The notes under the pieces are model-generated. The model saw only the letters and a program-made list of their open reading frames with translations, was not told where the DNA came from and ran no database searches. Both the position numbers and the translations under genes were made by a program. From contig QANY01013250.1 of NCBI GenBank assembly GCA_003255025.1, positions 1,907,023 through 1,971,022 on the forward strand: a DNA stretch of 64,000 bases, written 5' to 3'. This stretch comes from Datisca glomerata. Lineage: Eukaryota > Streptophyta > Magnoliopsida > Cucurbitales > Datiscaceae. Below are positions 12,933 through 24,335 of this stretch, in pieces (positions within the stretch are counted from its first letter, which is position 1; each line of letters begins with the position of its first letter).

Positions 12933-13707
12933 CAATAACGCATATTTATATAGCACATCAATTCATTTACTTCTCAATTAGAAGTAGATATTAAACATAT
13001 ATTTATTTATATTTTAACTTACTCCAACACGTGCAATGCATAATATAATTAACACATCGATTATTACAGTTGCTTAGTTTGTATATTTGACTATTGTTGT
13101 CTAATTTAAAGCATCAATGAGTTTAGTGTTGAAGCACTATGTTTAGAGCTTTCGTTCACGAATGACGTTAAATTTCATGACTTTATTTATGATGATATTA
13201 ATACTAATTAAATATTATATGTGCAATGCACATAATGTTGACCTTATATATAAAGTAGGATATGAGCAGTGATTCATTACAATAAATTTGACATTCTACA
13301 GGAGGCAGAAAATCATATGAATTGTAATTTACAAGGTTCTCGTAGAACTTGATATAGCCGATCATGTTAAAAATTTACGTTTTTCATAAGATGGATAGCC
13401 TCCTACTACGAGTTGTGGTCTTTCACTTTTTACCGAATTTTTTGACTCCTGTAAAATGTTGTTTAATAGGATTTTCGGATACCTGTTGAATGTATTCAAT
13501 ATGTGTTTTTAATACTTGTATCCCATAAAATGAGATACCATAAGCTTCATTGTTATTGTCATTTATTCTTATTAAACAGTTTCAAAATTATAATTTTAAG
13601 TAGCGTAAAGAGCAACGATATAATAATTGACAACATTAACATATAACAATTCAACAAAGTTTTACATTACTCATTTGATAAGCTTACAAATAAATCTAAC
13701 TTAAACA
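12933..13707. other. AT-rich intergenic DNA
   Basis: No coding motif, repeat structure or element end was recognised. Confidence 0.5.
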
Positions 13708-13712
13708 CTAAT

Positions 13713-14502
13713 GGCTCGTTTGACAGTTAGGATAGTACTGTTAAATATGTCGGACTGTACTGTATTATACTGGATTAAATAATACTATCCAGTGTTTGGT
13801 GCCGTATTAGTTAAAAAATTGTAACACTTATACAATGTTTGACACGTTATAGTACTAGATTGTAAAACTGTTTGTCATGATTTGATCCGCAAAAGCCTAT
13901 TTAAAATTTATTAACATGTTATTTTACATTTTCAACTAGAAAATAAATTATCTAATTCATGCTCTCACCGTAAATTCCCTATTTTTTTTACTAAAAATGC
14001 AAATTCAATTATACCCGTAAACTTTAAGATAGTGATAATTTATAGTTATAAACATTGAAATTAGAAAAAAAAATTCATTGAATTTTTAATACACAAAATA
14101 AGTCATTTAAAATATATATAAATAATTACTAAACCACTCATATGATTGAGAGACTCTAAAAATTCAGAAAAATTAAGAAAAATATAGTAAATGACTTTGA
14201 AAATTGGTAAAATTAAGTCATAAGTAACTAATTTGTACCTTTCAAAAATTTAAAAAATATTTTTGTTAGTGAGTGAAGTTCCTGTAAGATATAAATTAAA
14301 AAAAATTATTTTAATAAAAAAATTCATTTTAAGATATAAAAAAACAGCTTTATTTTTCTTAGTCCGGTATAGTCCCCCTAAAAGAATGGGACTAAATTAT
14401 CCCATGTGGGTGGGACTAAAAAGTCTCACCGTATTAACTAGTGCAGACTCCATATTTTTACCATGCTTTTAGTATTGTACAGTACGGGCTACCAAACAAG
14501 CT
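13713..14502. mobile_element. Candidate 790-bp non-autonomous DNA transposon (MITE)
   Basis: The left end reads GGCTCGTTTGACAG and the right end, on the other strand, AGCTTGTTTGGTAGCC, imperfect terminal inverted repeats. Each end is followed inward by TACTG-rich sequence in inverted orientation ('gatagtactg' and 'cgtactgtac'). The flanks carry identical CTAAT (13708-13712 and 14503-14507), which fits a 5-bp duplication, or a TAA duplication if the termini are shifted by one base as in PIF/Harbinger. There is no transposase-like frame inside. Confidence 0.65.
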
Positions 14503-14507
14503 CTAAT

Positions 14508-15191
14508 TGACTTATCCTTAAAACATATAAATAACACTTGTTCCAATAAATAAAAAATATAAGAAGAGTTTCACAACCAATACAAGTTAACCTTAAAAAA
14601 TACAATATATTCTTCAAACTCAAGAAATTTTTGTAAATAGTATCTTTGTCGTGCATTTATAAAACGACTTTGATTTTAAGTACTGTGTAAAATATTTTTG
14701 TAGGAAAAAGTTTCGCCTTTTATGTCAAGATGGGATAATATCTGACCAAACTTCCACCTCATATAAAACTTAGCGAAGGAAAAAAGTTTACATGGACAGG
14801 AGGAAAATGTTTGCATCATTCGTTTTATTTGACAAGTAGTACCTCAGTGACTGAACTTATAGAATTCCCTACTAGTCTTCTGCTTCTTTTGCATTTCATA
14901 GAGGAAAACCATTTATCAAAAAAGCAAGTTAATATGATGTCAACATTACGAAGTTCAGTAATACCTGATTTCATCCAGTTTCTTTTGCTCCCTTTTCTTT
15001 AAATATTCTTTTCTTGACTTTTCTAAACAGAGACGAGAATTGAAAATTATCTGAATCTAATTCCAGGATTTACAAACAGGACAAGAAATCCTCAGCACTT
15101 CAAAACTAAATACTTCACCAGTACAAATTCATGATGGAAAATTCCAGTAACAAAATAATACTTGATAATAGGATCAAGAATGACTAAATAC
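14508..15191. other. Intergenic DNA
   Basis: AT-rich; no gene motif recognised. The open frame at 14811-15002 has no identifiable domain. Confidence 0.45.
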
Positions 15192-15347
15192 CTGAATATT
15201 AAATCCCTCAAAACGTGCAATAACTCCTGGCATATCAACAGAGAAACCTCCTAAGAGGAAGTATCTTGGGATAAATCTCTCTTTGTGCCACGAACTCTTA
15301 ACTTTAGAATTCAGGCTGCATGTATCAACTATAAGCGCATAATTTTT
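15192..15347 (-). other. Exon-like open stretch of unknown identity
   Basis: On the minus strand about 52 codons are open from an upstream stop near 15350 to a consensus donor (CAG|GTATTT at 15192/15191). The encoded text, including SSWHKERFIPRYFLLGGF and DMPGVIARFEGFNIQ, looks protein-like rather than random. I could not place it in a family. It lies 540 bp downstream of the ribosomal protein S6 relic on the same strand and could be a captured exon or coincidence. Confidence 0.3.
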
Positions 15348-15889
15348 TTACAAGATCAGTAAGTAACACTATTCCCGGAATATATCAAAAAATAGTCTAG
15401 TACTACTTATCCCACTTACTACCTCTCTTCTTTATTCTTTTTATTTCAACATCAACACATGAACTTGAATGATTTATTAGTTAAATCACATTTTAATTAT
15501 CTACTGGACTAACAAATAAAGCTACTTGTTTAACTGCGTTCGATCACAGAACATATATAACCCATAATTTCATAATTTTCCAGCATTTTCCCACTGGGAA
15601 AGGAATTCTGAAGTAAACTCGAGAGTATTAGCGTTAATGGTATCGTTATTTTATCACCAGCTAAACAATTAGACAAAGTACTCCCAGGATTGAACTATCA
15701 AACTTGAGAAGAAATTATCAAACTCCCCGAAATACAGTCATCATGCTCTTGATTCATTCACAACATGAAACAATCTATAGAAGTAGGAACTATTGTCATT
15801 AAAAACCTAAAGTTGAAGACATTATAATACAAGAGACATTATGAAAGCTTCTGTAACAACATATTACTAATTAAAAGAAAGAAGTATAC

Positions 15890-16317
15890 CACCGTGACAG
15901 AGAAGTATGCCATGTACATACATTCTCCTCCTCTCTCCATTAAGCCCACCATAACCACGAAAACAATGGGTTCCTAGGAAAGAAAATTAAAGTAGTGCAC
16001 TACAATTTCATACATCCACGCAGCACTTTAACAGAAAATAACTAGCAGACACAACAAAGTAAAAACAACATGTGTGAAGCAAGAGACAGACACGATCGGG
16101 GGTCAAAACTCCCTGCTTCATTGGAAATGCTTGTTTGTCACATGCTCCCATGATTTTGAAGACATATCCCTTAAACTCCTAAAAACATATACAGCTTCTA
16201 CTTAACAGTAAGTAATTCACAAAACCAGAACTTGACAGGTGACAAATGTAGAGCCATACCTCCCCAAAGGAATCCCCACTGACTTCCTGTGAGATCCTCT
16301 AGTCATAAAAACCATGT
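15890..16317 (-). pseudogene. RPS6: 40S ribosomal protein S6 fragment, unprocessed pseudogene
   Basis: Three exon-like blocks on the minus strand match consecutive parts of the N-terminal half of eukaryotic ribosomal protein S6. Block 16317-16260 gives FYD-stop-RISQEVSGDSFGE, with TAG at 16299-16301 where the family has Lys. Block 16178-16071 gives [16 protein letters not shown] and [13 protein letters not shown]. Block 15973-15890 gives GTHCFRGYGGLNGERRR. Between them are non-coding gaps with splice-like edges (GAG|GTATGG, TTTTTAG|GAG, TTCCTAG|GAA), so the copy arose from DNA, not from mRNA. The stop, altered residues (GRRNG changed to GGLNG) and lack of the first and last parts make it non-functional. 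It could be a gene fragment captured by the Mutator-like material next to it. Confidence 0.85.
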
Positions 16318-16844
16318 CTAGGTTCACATAACAAGAATCAGATTTAAACACAATTTTACAGTTCCATTTCATTGTGACTACAACTTATTATATCCAAATC
16401 AAAATTTGCATTTAAATCATAGATTTTATTTATAAACCTCATTGAAATAAACAAGATAAAACTGAAAAGTTAGATTATGCAAATGGAGCTTGGCATTCAA
16501 AGCACGAAAATTACTATACATCTCAATGTGATGTATACAAGACAAACAGACAAATTACTAACATAAATTGTTGATTTATCACTTTGAAAACAACGATTAA
16601 GTAGTTTTTTAAAGTCCATAAGCTGAAACAATTGAAACCACCACAGAACAACAAGACATACGAGACCAGATCTAAAGCCACGAGCTCAAGAAGAAAAAAT
16701 CCCAGAAATACATTACCCGAAGAGGTGAATCTTTTGGTGAGATTTGAAAAATAAATTTCCGGAAACACAAAATGGGAAAGATTTGAAATCAAGAGATACC
16801 TTCAGATGAGCCCAAGAAGAAGACGTGACGAGGTGAATCTGAAA

Positions 16845-18055
16845 TCGTGTAGGCATTGTGTAGCCTACACAATAGCTACACTAGCATCGTGTAGGCATCG
16901 TGTAGTGTACACGATCGTCGTGTATGCATCGTGTACACTACACATGTAATAAATTTAATTTTTATATATTTATTTAAATATAAATAAATATGGAGATTGA
17001 GTGTTGAAGAAGAATGAATAAATAGACATCGTGTACCTATGACTCACCATCCACTTACTTTTTATTTATTCCTTCCCCATAATACTTTTTTACACAATAT
17101 CAAATTAAATATCAAATCATTCATCTTCAACATTCAACCTCCATATGTATTAATATTTAAATTACATATATAAAATTAAATATATTACATGTGTAGTGTA
17201 CACAATGCCTACACGACGATCGTGTACTACACTATGATCGTGTAGCCATCGTGTACACTATACAATGACTACACTATGATTGTGTAGTCATCATGTACCC
17301 ATTGCATACTATTTTTTCTTCATTCTTCCCCGCAATACTTTTCTTACACAATATCAAATCACATGTCAAATCATTATTCTTCAAAACTCAACTTTCATAT
17401 TTATTAATATTTAAAATTAAATATATTACATGTGTAGTGTATACGATGTCTACATGACGATCGTGTAATTACACAATGACTGCACTACACGATGCACACG
17501 AGATGATCGTATACACTACACAATGACTACACTACACGATACCTACACGACGATCGTGTATACTACACAGTGACTACACTACGATAGTGTAGCCATCATG
17601 TAAACTACATAATAGATACATTGGGCATCGTGTACTCATCTTGTAGTCTACACTGTGGGTACAAGGGCGTCGTGTACATCCCTCTCTCTCGACGTTCTCT
17701 CTCATTGTCAACGTTCTATCTTTCTCTAAGCTCTACGTTTTGTCTTTCTCTCTACGTTCTCTCTCAAAATTAACAAAATCCACTAAAATTAACAAAACAA
17801 AAACTAACAAAACCTAAAAAAATTGACAAAACCCATTAAAATTACACTACACGATGACTACACTACAATCGTGTAGCCATCGTGTACCCATTGTCCACTA
17901 CTTTTTTCTTCATTTCCCTCAACACTTTAGCCATCGTGTAGGCTACACGATGCCCGTGTAGGTTACAAGATGACTACACGATGCCAGTGTAACCATCATG
18001 TAGTCTACAAGATAACTACACGATGCAAGTGTACCCATCGTATATACTCATACCC
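16845..18055. repeat. Palindromic CATCGTGTAG repeat cluster, first block
   Basis: Dozens of forward and reverse copies of an 8-10 bp motif (TCGTGTAG / CTACACGA) lie in three clusters, about 16845-16950, 17185-17300 and 17430-18050, often as back-to-back palindromes able to form hairpins. Between clusters, a second motif recurs in alternate orientations (near 16985, 17030-17150 and 17320-17400): 'tatggaggttgagtgttg' followed by a purine-rich 'ggggaaagaag' stretch. That motif also sits near the right end of the Mutator-like element at 27790-27890. Confidence 0.85.
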
Positions 18056-18560
18056 AAAATTAGCAAAACCCATCAAAATTAATAAAACCTATAAAAATTA
18101 ACAAAATCAATTAAAATTAACAAAATCCATTCTTTATCTACAATTTATCTTTTTCAAATCTAGGCAATAGTCAAAATTAACAAAACTCAACAAAATTCTG
18201 CCAATATTTTCACCCATTTTTCACCAAAATTCTAAAAATAATACAATTATAGCTCTCAACCTTAATTTTTTTTTACAAAGTGAAAGGTTATAAAATCATG
18301 AAGCAAATGAAGCATGAAGAAATAACGAAAAATGGGTTTATGAGAAAATGAGTTTCTGAAAAAATGAGAGAGAGATGAAGATGGAAGATAAAGAGAGAGA
18401 GTGTGGGTCAATGTGTAAGAATGGCAATAGGAGAAAAATAAGAGAAAAAGTGAAGGGAATGTGGGCCCAGGGTTAGGGAGTGCAGAAATTACTGAAGGGG
18501 TATAATCTTACAAAATGTTTTTTCTTAAGATATAGTCTTGCAAAAAAACCCATTTTTGAA
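16845..18560. mobile_element. Probable non-autonomous relative of the Ulp1 Mutator-like element
   Basis: The right end (18410-18555) shares with the end of the element at 27830-27975 a block starting GTGTAAGAATG, running through an A/G-rich stretch to AATGTGGG, then a tail closing in AACCC. Both also hold the palindromic repeats. No transposase frame occurs here. The left terminus was not located; it could lie left of the S6 relic, which would make this a gene-capturing element. Confidence 0.5.
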
Positions 18561-19559
18561 ATCCCCCTTTCTAAGTTTTGAAGTCTTGCTTTTCCTATTT
18601 TTAAGTCCGGCTTTTTTTTTTGTGATTTAATAATGTTTTTTATGGGTTCATATAAAATCTTGTTGTTTTACTTAGAAAACACAACAAACCATGTATTTAA
18701 AAGCTCTAAAATCTCATATATATATATATATATTGTAGTTTGCAATAGTTCACTCACCCAACATTCCTCCAAGTGTCATGTATCTTGTATACTCTATGTA
18801 GCTCACAATAAATCATAATTAGTTATTTAATTATTTATTATCAAATTTTATTTATTTAGTTATTAATTAAAATACACTAATTAATATATTTATATAATGG
18901 TGAATGATAGTACTCTATTAAATGATGATATTTATTTTTTATAATAATATATATAAATGATGAATGCTGACAACTTTAACTAAGTTATATTAATTAACTA
19001 CTAAGTAAACATATAAAACTTATAACTATTTTTATTAAGTTATCATATTCTTATATTATATTTTATGTTAAAAGTCGGATATTTAACATTAACTTTACAA
19101 TATATCACGTGTCCATACTCAATTTACATCAAGTGTTACAGTGTAGTTGATAATTTAATAAATTAATTAATATGTCATTATTATAATAAAATTGATGTAC
19201 AAATATTTAAATAGTGTCTTATCAGTATATTTACATCTTGATCATTAGTAACATAATCAGTAAACCCTAATATGAAATGAAGGGATTTTTTAATGTACAA
19301 GAATATGCTTTTGATCATAATTTTATCTCTTTCATGTCATAACTAAATCATCATGAAAACTCAATTAAATGACTTGAAGAGCTTTTTTCAATTCATATTA
19401 GCATTATTTGCATCACTTGCTTACTAATTGTTAAATTGTGTAGTTTAAAATATGTCAAATTATTTAAACTTAATAATTGTAACAGTTTGTCTAAGAAAAT
19501 TGTAACAGTCTCTACGGATTCCACAATGATCAAAATCACTTTACATTCATTCGTCTGCT
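18561..19559. other. AT-rich intergenic DNA
   Basis: Includes a short TA run at 18717-18734. No gene or element end recognised. Confidence 0.5.
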
Positions 19560-19941
19560 AAGAGAAAAAGGGGAGAGGCTAAGGTGACGAGATCTGGATG
19601 GACGAAAGGATCTACGATGGATAATCCAACTGAGTTTAAATCTCCCTGGAGAAGTTCAGTTTCGATCAAAACCCCGATAAACTTCAGCTTAACCACGCGA
19701 GAAGGGAAGCTTTATCGTCGGCGAACCTGGGTAATTAGGACGTGGACGAAGACATGACGTATAATCAGGTAACGCCCCAACGTTCAGGGAGTGAGGCCTT
19801 AGGTACTCCAGATTCTTCGACGATTCCATTAATGGGGGAGATTTTTTAGGGGAAGCAAATTTTGGATGAGTTAGTTAAAGATCTAAGGAAGATGAGGATA
19901 AGGGGGAGTTACTGAAGGGAGTCGTTGAAAATATTTATGGT

Positions 19942-20361
19942 ATGAAGATAAGAGATGGAATGGATGGATTTGAACCTCATTTGAATGATTTTGTTCCTAA
20001 TTATAGCGGCACGAATCCTAGGACTATGGCTTTAAGAGGGACAGTGAGTACACATGGTGAAAACTATGGAGGCCATGATGTCAATCTGGGCCCACTGTTG
20101 ATAGAGGTGAATATCCACGAGGCTGAGGATATTTTAGACAAATCTGCAAGGAAATTTCAAGGGTATGTTTCTGTTGGATATGACCTACTTACCCTTGGGC
20201 CAATTATTGAAAACTTGGATAAATTGGGCAATAAAAAAGACCTAGGAAGAAATAAGGGGGTTTTACTTGGAATAAAAAAATTCTGGAGGGCAAAAGGCGA
20301 GTACGTGAGTTTGATGACAATACCATGGGAGACCAAAATACTGTCTCCCAGAAGAAATTGA
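19942..20361 (+). pseudogene. LINE ORF1-region relic
   Basis: A 139-codon open frame with no zinc knuckle or other domain I can name, directly upstream of the L1 endonuclease. Its position fits the C-terminal part or linker of the LINE first region. The upstream sequence from about 19560 is also open in pieces but frame-shifted. Function is not inferred beyond position. Confidence 0.45.
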
Positions 20362-20426
20362 GACTAGAAGAAACCGCTTCTAATAAGATGGAGGTAGCCA
20401 GCCCGAAATGGCCTCACCCCATTAGA

Positions 20427-21190
20427 CTGAAGCTGATATGTATGAATTGTCAGGGAGTGGGGAGCCCCCTGACAATTCTTTCACTGAAGAAGATGGACAA
20501 GGTAACCATGTTTTGAGACAAAAAATGGCCTAAAGAAGATGGACAAAGTGAGAATGGCTTTGGGTATGAAGTATGTTTTAAATGTTGATCCATGTGGACT
20601 TAGTAATGGACTAGCACTATTATGGAATAATGATGACTCTGTGGTGATTTGTAAATATTCCCAATTCTTTGTAGAGACTGTGTGGTGACGGATTCAGAAG
20701 CTAATAAACAATGAAGATTTCTTGAGATTTATGGAAGTACCATTGAGGTTAGAGGAAGTCAAATTTGTTGGCCCTCGATGGATGATTTCATTATTTCGTG
20801 TCCAATTGCAAACTGATTGATATAGGATATTCTGGTGTCCCATTATTTGGACAAATAAGAGGAGAGATAATGATCTCGTTCGAGAAAGACTTGATCAATG
20901 TTTATGTAATGAATATTGGTTAGACCTTTTCCCTAAGTATAAACCCCTTCATATCTTGTGTAGGGGCTTGGATCATGTAGTTTTATTGATTGACAAATGC
21001 AAGGATTTATCAAATTGGAAACATATCTTTAGATATGATAAATGATGGGTTGTGTTTGTTAAATGCATGATAACGTTGGAGAAGTGCATTAAAGGAGGCT
21101 TGAGATCTAAACCTTTGGTGGAAAAGTTTGCCAAAATTAAGAAAGGTCTGATTGATGGAGGAAGAATGAACCTCTAGCTAATTCCAAAAG
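20427..21190 (+). pseudogene. LINE AP-endonuclease domain, broken
   Basis: The domain opens with RLKLICMNCQGVGSPLTI at about 20427, the typical first strand of the L1 apurinic-type endonuclease that nicks target DNA. Further blocks are KVRMALGMKYVLNVDPCG, NGLALLWNNDDSVVICKYS, WTNKRRDNDLVRERLDQCL and LDHVVLLIDKC. The stretch around 20470-20540 appears duplicated, since 'aagaagatggacaa' occurs twice and a piece containing the metal-binding Glu motif is missing. Stops (for example in the TVW and LQTD blocks) and frameshifts leave no active protein. Confidence 0.8.
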
Positions 21191-22155
21191 GCTAGTGATT
21201 TTAATTGAAGCACAAAATTAATGACGTGTATAAGAAACATCATTCTAATGTTGATATACAAATTATTAATGAGCTCGAGGATAAACTTGAGCGGGAAATC
21301 ATCAAGGAAGAAAAGTATTGGAAGGATAGATCCAAAGGCTAACAAAATTCATGGGCTATGGGATGTGGATATTACGTGGGTTACTGACCATGGAAGGCTT
21401 AAGTTGGTGGCCCAGAATCCCTTTATGGACTTATTCAAGTCATCTCGGCCCAGCGACTTTAACCCTGTCTTGGATACGCTGCAGTGCATATTGGAGGCCA
21501 ATGATGCTGAAATATTAATACGGCCTATGGAAGTGAGCGAAGTAGATATGGCCGTGAAGGAGATAGGAGGAGCTAAGGCCCCAGGGCCAGATGGTTCCCT
21601 ACAAACTTTTACCATCAATTTTATGATTTGATTAAAGAAGATATTTATTGTATGGTGTATAATTTCTTTGATAATCTTCATATGCCTTTGGGGATTAATT
21701 ATACTCACATCACATTAGTCCTAAAGAAGAAGAACCCTCAGAACATGCGGATCTTAGACCCATCAGCCTATGCAGTGTGTCTTATAAGATAATTTTGAAG
21801 ATATTAACTAACCGTCTTCAACTGGTTTTCAATAAATTAGTAATTTACTTCTAGAGTGTGTCAATACCAGGACGGTGCATCGGTGATATTGTATTGATTG
21901 TCCACGAGATTCTCCATTCCCTTAGAAATTTGAGGTATGAAGGGTTTAAAAGAAGTGGTGATAAAACTCGATATGGCTAAGACTTACGATATAGTGGAAA
22001 GGAAATTCATTGTAGTCGTTATGTCAAAAATGGGTTTTCCTCAATTATGGTGTAGGTGGATCTACTTGTGTTTATCCGCAGTATCCTTCAATGTTTTGAT
22101 AAACAGAGATGTATCCAATATTTTTTATCTGGAGAGAGGAATAAGAGAAGATCAT
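21191..22155 (+). pseudogene. LINE reverse transcriptase, N-terminal part
   Basis: Fingers and palm blocks of a plant L1 reverse transcriptase: EVDMAVKEIGGAKAPGPDG (21537-21594), INYTHITLVLKKKNPQNM, DLRPISLCSVSYKIILKIL, IPGRCIGDIVLIVHEILH, VIKLDMAKTYDIVERKF (first catalytic Asp present) and VLINRDVSNIFYLERGIRE. The text stops just before the family's GDPLSP block; the YADD active-site part is missing. Several frameshifts (near 21600 and 21935) and a stop near 21855 break the frame. The break at about 22155 is where Mutator-like sequence begins. Confidence 0.88.
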
Positions 22156-22319
22156 ATTGAAGCCGCCTTATATACTGATATATATATTACTTATAATTTC
22201 AGTTGACAGTTCAATCATCCTTGATCTCTACGGATTTGGAGGAGGAAACAAGTTATTGGAAATCAATAGCAAAATAGCAACGTCTGAAGGATAATGTATG
22301 TTCAATATCCTCATATAAC

Positions 22320-22830
22320 CTTGTTGAAACCATCATGTAGTCTACAAGAGGGGTACATGATGATCGTGTACCCTTCTGGTAGACTACATGATAAGTACAA
22401 GATGTTATTGTAACCATCGTGTAGTCTACAAGATGAGTACATGATGATCGTGTACTCTACTTGTAGACTACATGATGGGTATAAGATGTCATTGTAACCA
22501 TCGTGTAGTCTACAAAATGGGTAAGTGATGATCGTGTACCCTTCTTGTCTATTACATGTTTGGTACAAGATGTCCCTGTAACCATCGTGTAGTCTATAAG
22601 AGGGTTAATGATGATCGTGTAGACTACGCGATGGTTACATGCTACAAGACAGGTAAACGATGATCGTGCACCACTCTTTGTAGACTAGACGATAGTTACA
22701 AGGACAACGCATAACCATCTTGTAGTCTATACGATGAGTACAATATAATCGTGTAGACTATATGATGGTGACATGGACATCTTATAACCATCTTGTAGAC
22801 TATAAAATCATCATGTGCCCATGTTACAAC
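22320..22830. repeat. Palindromic CATCGTGTAG array with exact 84-bp period
   Basis: The phrase CATC[A/G]TGTAGTCTA begins at 22331, 22415, 22499 and 22583, an exact 84-bp spacing. Each unit holds two near-palindromes built from GTGTAG/CTACA half sites. Because 84 is divisible by three, spurious open frames run through it. The array decays to the right. Confidence 0.92.
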
Positions 22831-23179
22831 TGTCTTATCTAATATATTACATGTATTTTCAGTCGACGTCTCCTCTAACCTTACAATGGGTAGCAGATGA
22901 AGATGTTAATGAGAAGATGGAGAGGCTTGAGGAGGAGAAAATCTCTTTTAAGAAAGCCGAGGGTAGTAAAAATCCCAAGGAGAATATTGGGGATCCCTAG
23001 GTGAGAAAATGTCTGATTGTACTGGACAAGAATATTTCATCAATGGACAAGTAGATGTTATCCATCCAATCAGACATTTCCCATGCAATTTCCCTGACCA
23101 AAATTTTGATAGATCACATGGTAACATCTCGTATGGATGATTACTCATTTGTTGCTTGATCCCCTGCCAGTGATTTAGA

Positions 23180-23765
23180 TATGATGGATGTCGATGGGGG
23201 AGAGAGGAAAGAAGAAGAAAATGAGGAGGAGGCGGAAGAAAGAGTGGAAGAGATGGAGAGAACAAGGAAGAGAAACACGATGAAGAAGAGGAGGAGAAAA
23301 AAAGGAAGATGATAAGCATGAGGAAGAGGAAGGTGAAAAGGAGGAAGATAAAAATTGATAAAGATGATGACAAAGGTGGAGAGATCGAGGAAGGAAATAA
23401 AGATGGAGAGAATGAAGGAGAGAATGAAGAGGAAACAAATGAAGAAAAAAAGAGCAAGATGAGGAAAAAAAGAAAAAGAAAATGAAAAAAGAAGATAAAT
23501 AAGAAGAGGAGGAAAAAACAGAAGATGAAAAAGAAAAAGAAGAAAAAGAAGAAAAAGAAAAAGAAAATGAAGAAGAAGAAGAAATAGAGGAAAACATAAA
23601 AGAAAATGAAGAAGAAGAAGAAGAAAGAAGAAAAGAAAAAGAAGAAAGAAAAATAGAAAAAGAAGGTGAAAAGGAAGAAAATAATTATGAGGAAGAACAA
23701 GAAAAAGAAAGAAAGAAAAAAGAACAAGAAGAAGAAGAAGAGCAGCCCACCAATGAAGCTGTTGT
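23180..23765 (+). repeat. Purine-only E/K-coding low-complexity tract
   Basis: Almost uninterrupted GAA/AAG/GAG sequence that reads as Glu/Lys/Arg-rich text on the plus strand and belongs to the N-terminal part of the Ulp1-like relic. The opposite strand produces long Phe/Leu/Ser-rich open frames that are not genes. Confidence 0.9.
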
Positions 23766-24064
23766 TGCATCGATAATCTCTAACTTACTGGATTCGATTA
23801 GATTAGAGGAGTAGTCCAAAAAGAAGGAAGAAGAATAATAGCTCGTCTTCCTTGGCAAGCGAAAGACAAAGAGATCACTGCTCCTTAAGTCACCTACTTG
23901 GGTAACAAGAAAAGAAGAAAAAAAGAAGCGGAGAAAGGAGAATGTAGAACATGCAGTCGTTGTTGATACGGACTTTAAACCTTTACAACCATTTAACTCG
24001 GTCTCTTTGAAGGATGAAGAGAGGTTTGAAGCATTTTCAGCTCCGTAAGTGCAAGGTAAGTTAT

Positions 24065-24335
24065 GTAATGTCCTTGCAACCATATGGTAGACTACGAGAT
24101 GGTTATAAGATGTCCTTATAACCATTGTGTAAGCTACAAGATGGTTACACGATGTCTCTGTAACCATCTTGCCTACAAGATGGTTACAAAATGTGCATGT
24201 AACCATCTTGTAGACTACACGATGTTTACAAGACGCCTGTGTAAACATCTTGTAGGCTACATGATGGTTACAAGATGTATGTGTAACCATCATGTAGTCT
24301 ACACGATAGTTACAGGATGCCCATGTGCACATTCA
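24065..24335. repeat. Palindromic repeat array, 42-bp period
   Basis: Consecutive units of about 42 bp of the type 'aaccatcttgtagactacac' plus 'gatggttacaagatg', lying in what would be an intron of the Ulp1-like relic. Open on both strands because the period is a multiple of three. Confidence 0.9.

Noticed and set aside
16523..16792. Minus-strand open frame of 89 codons upstream of the S6 relic
   Set aside because: No match to the S6 N-terminus, no known motif; hydrophobic text is expected from AT-rich non-coding DNA.
21349..21708. Minus-strand open frame of 119 codons
   Set aside because: It is antisense to the clear LINE reverse transcriptase text on the plus strand.
22948..23770. Long minus-strand open frames (up to 259 codons) rich in Phe, Leu and Ser
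   Set aside because: They are the complement of the purine-only E/K-coding tract of the Ulp1 relic; composition alone keeps them open.
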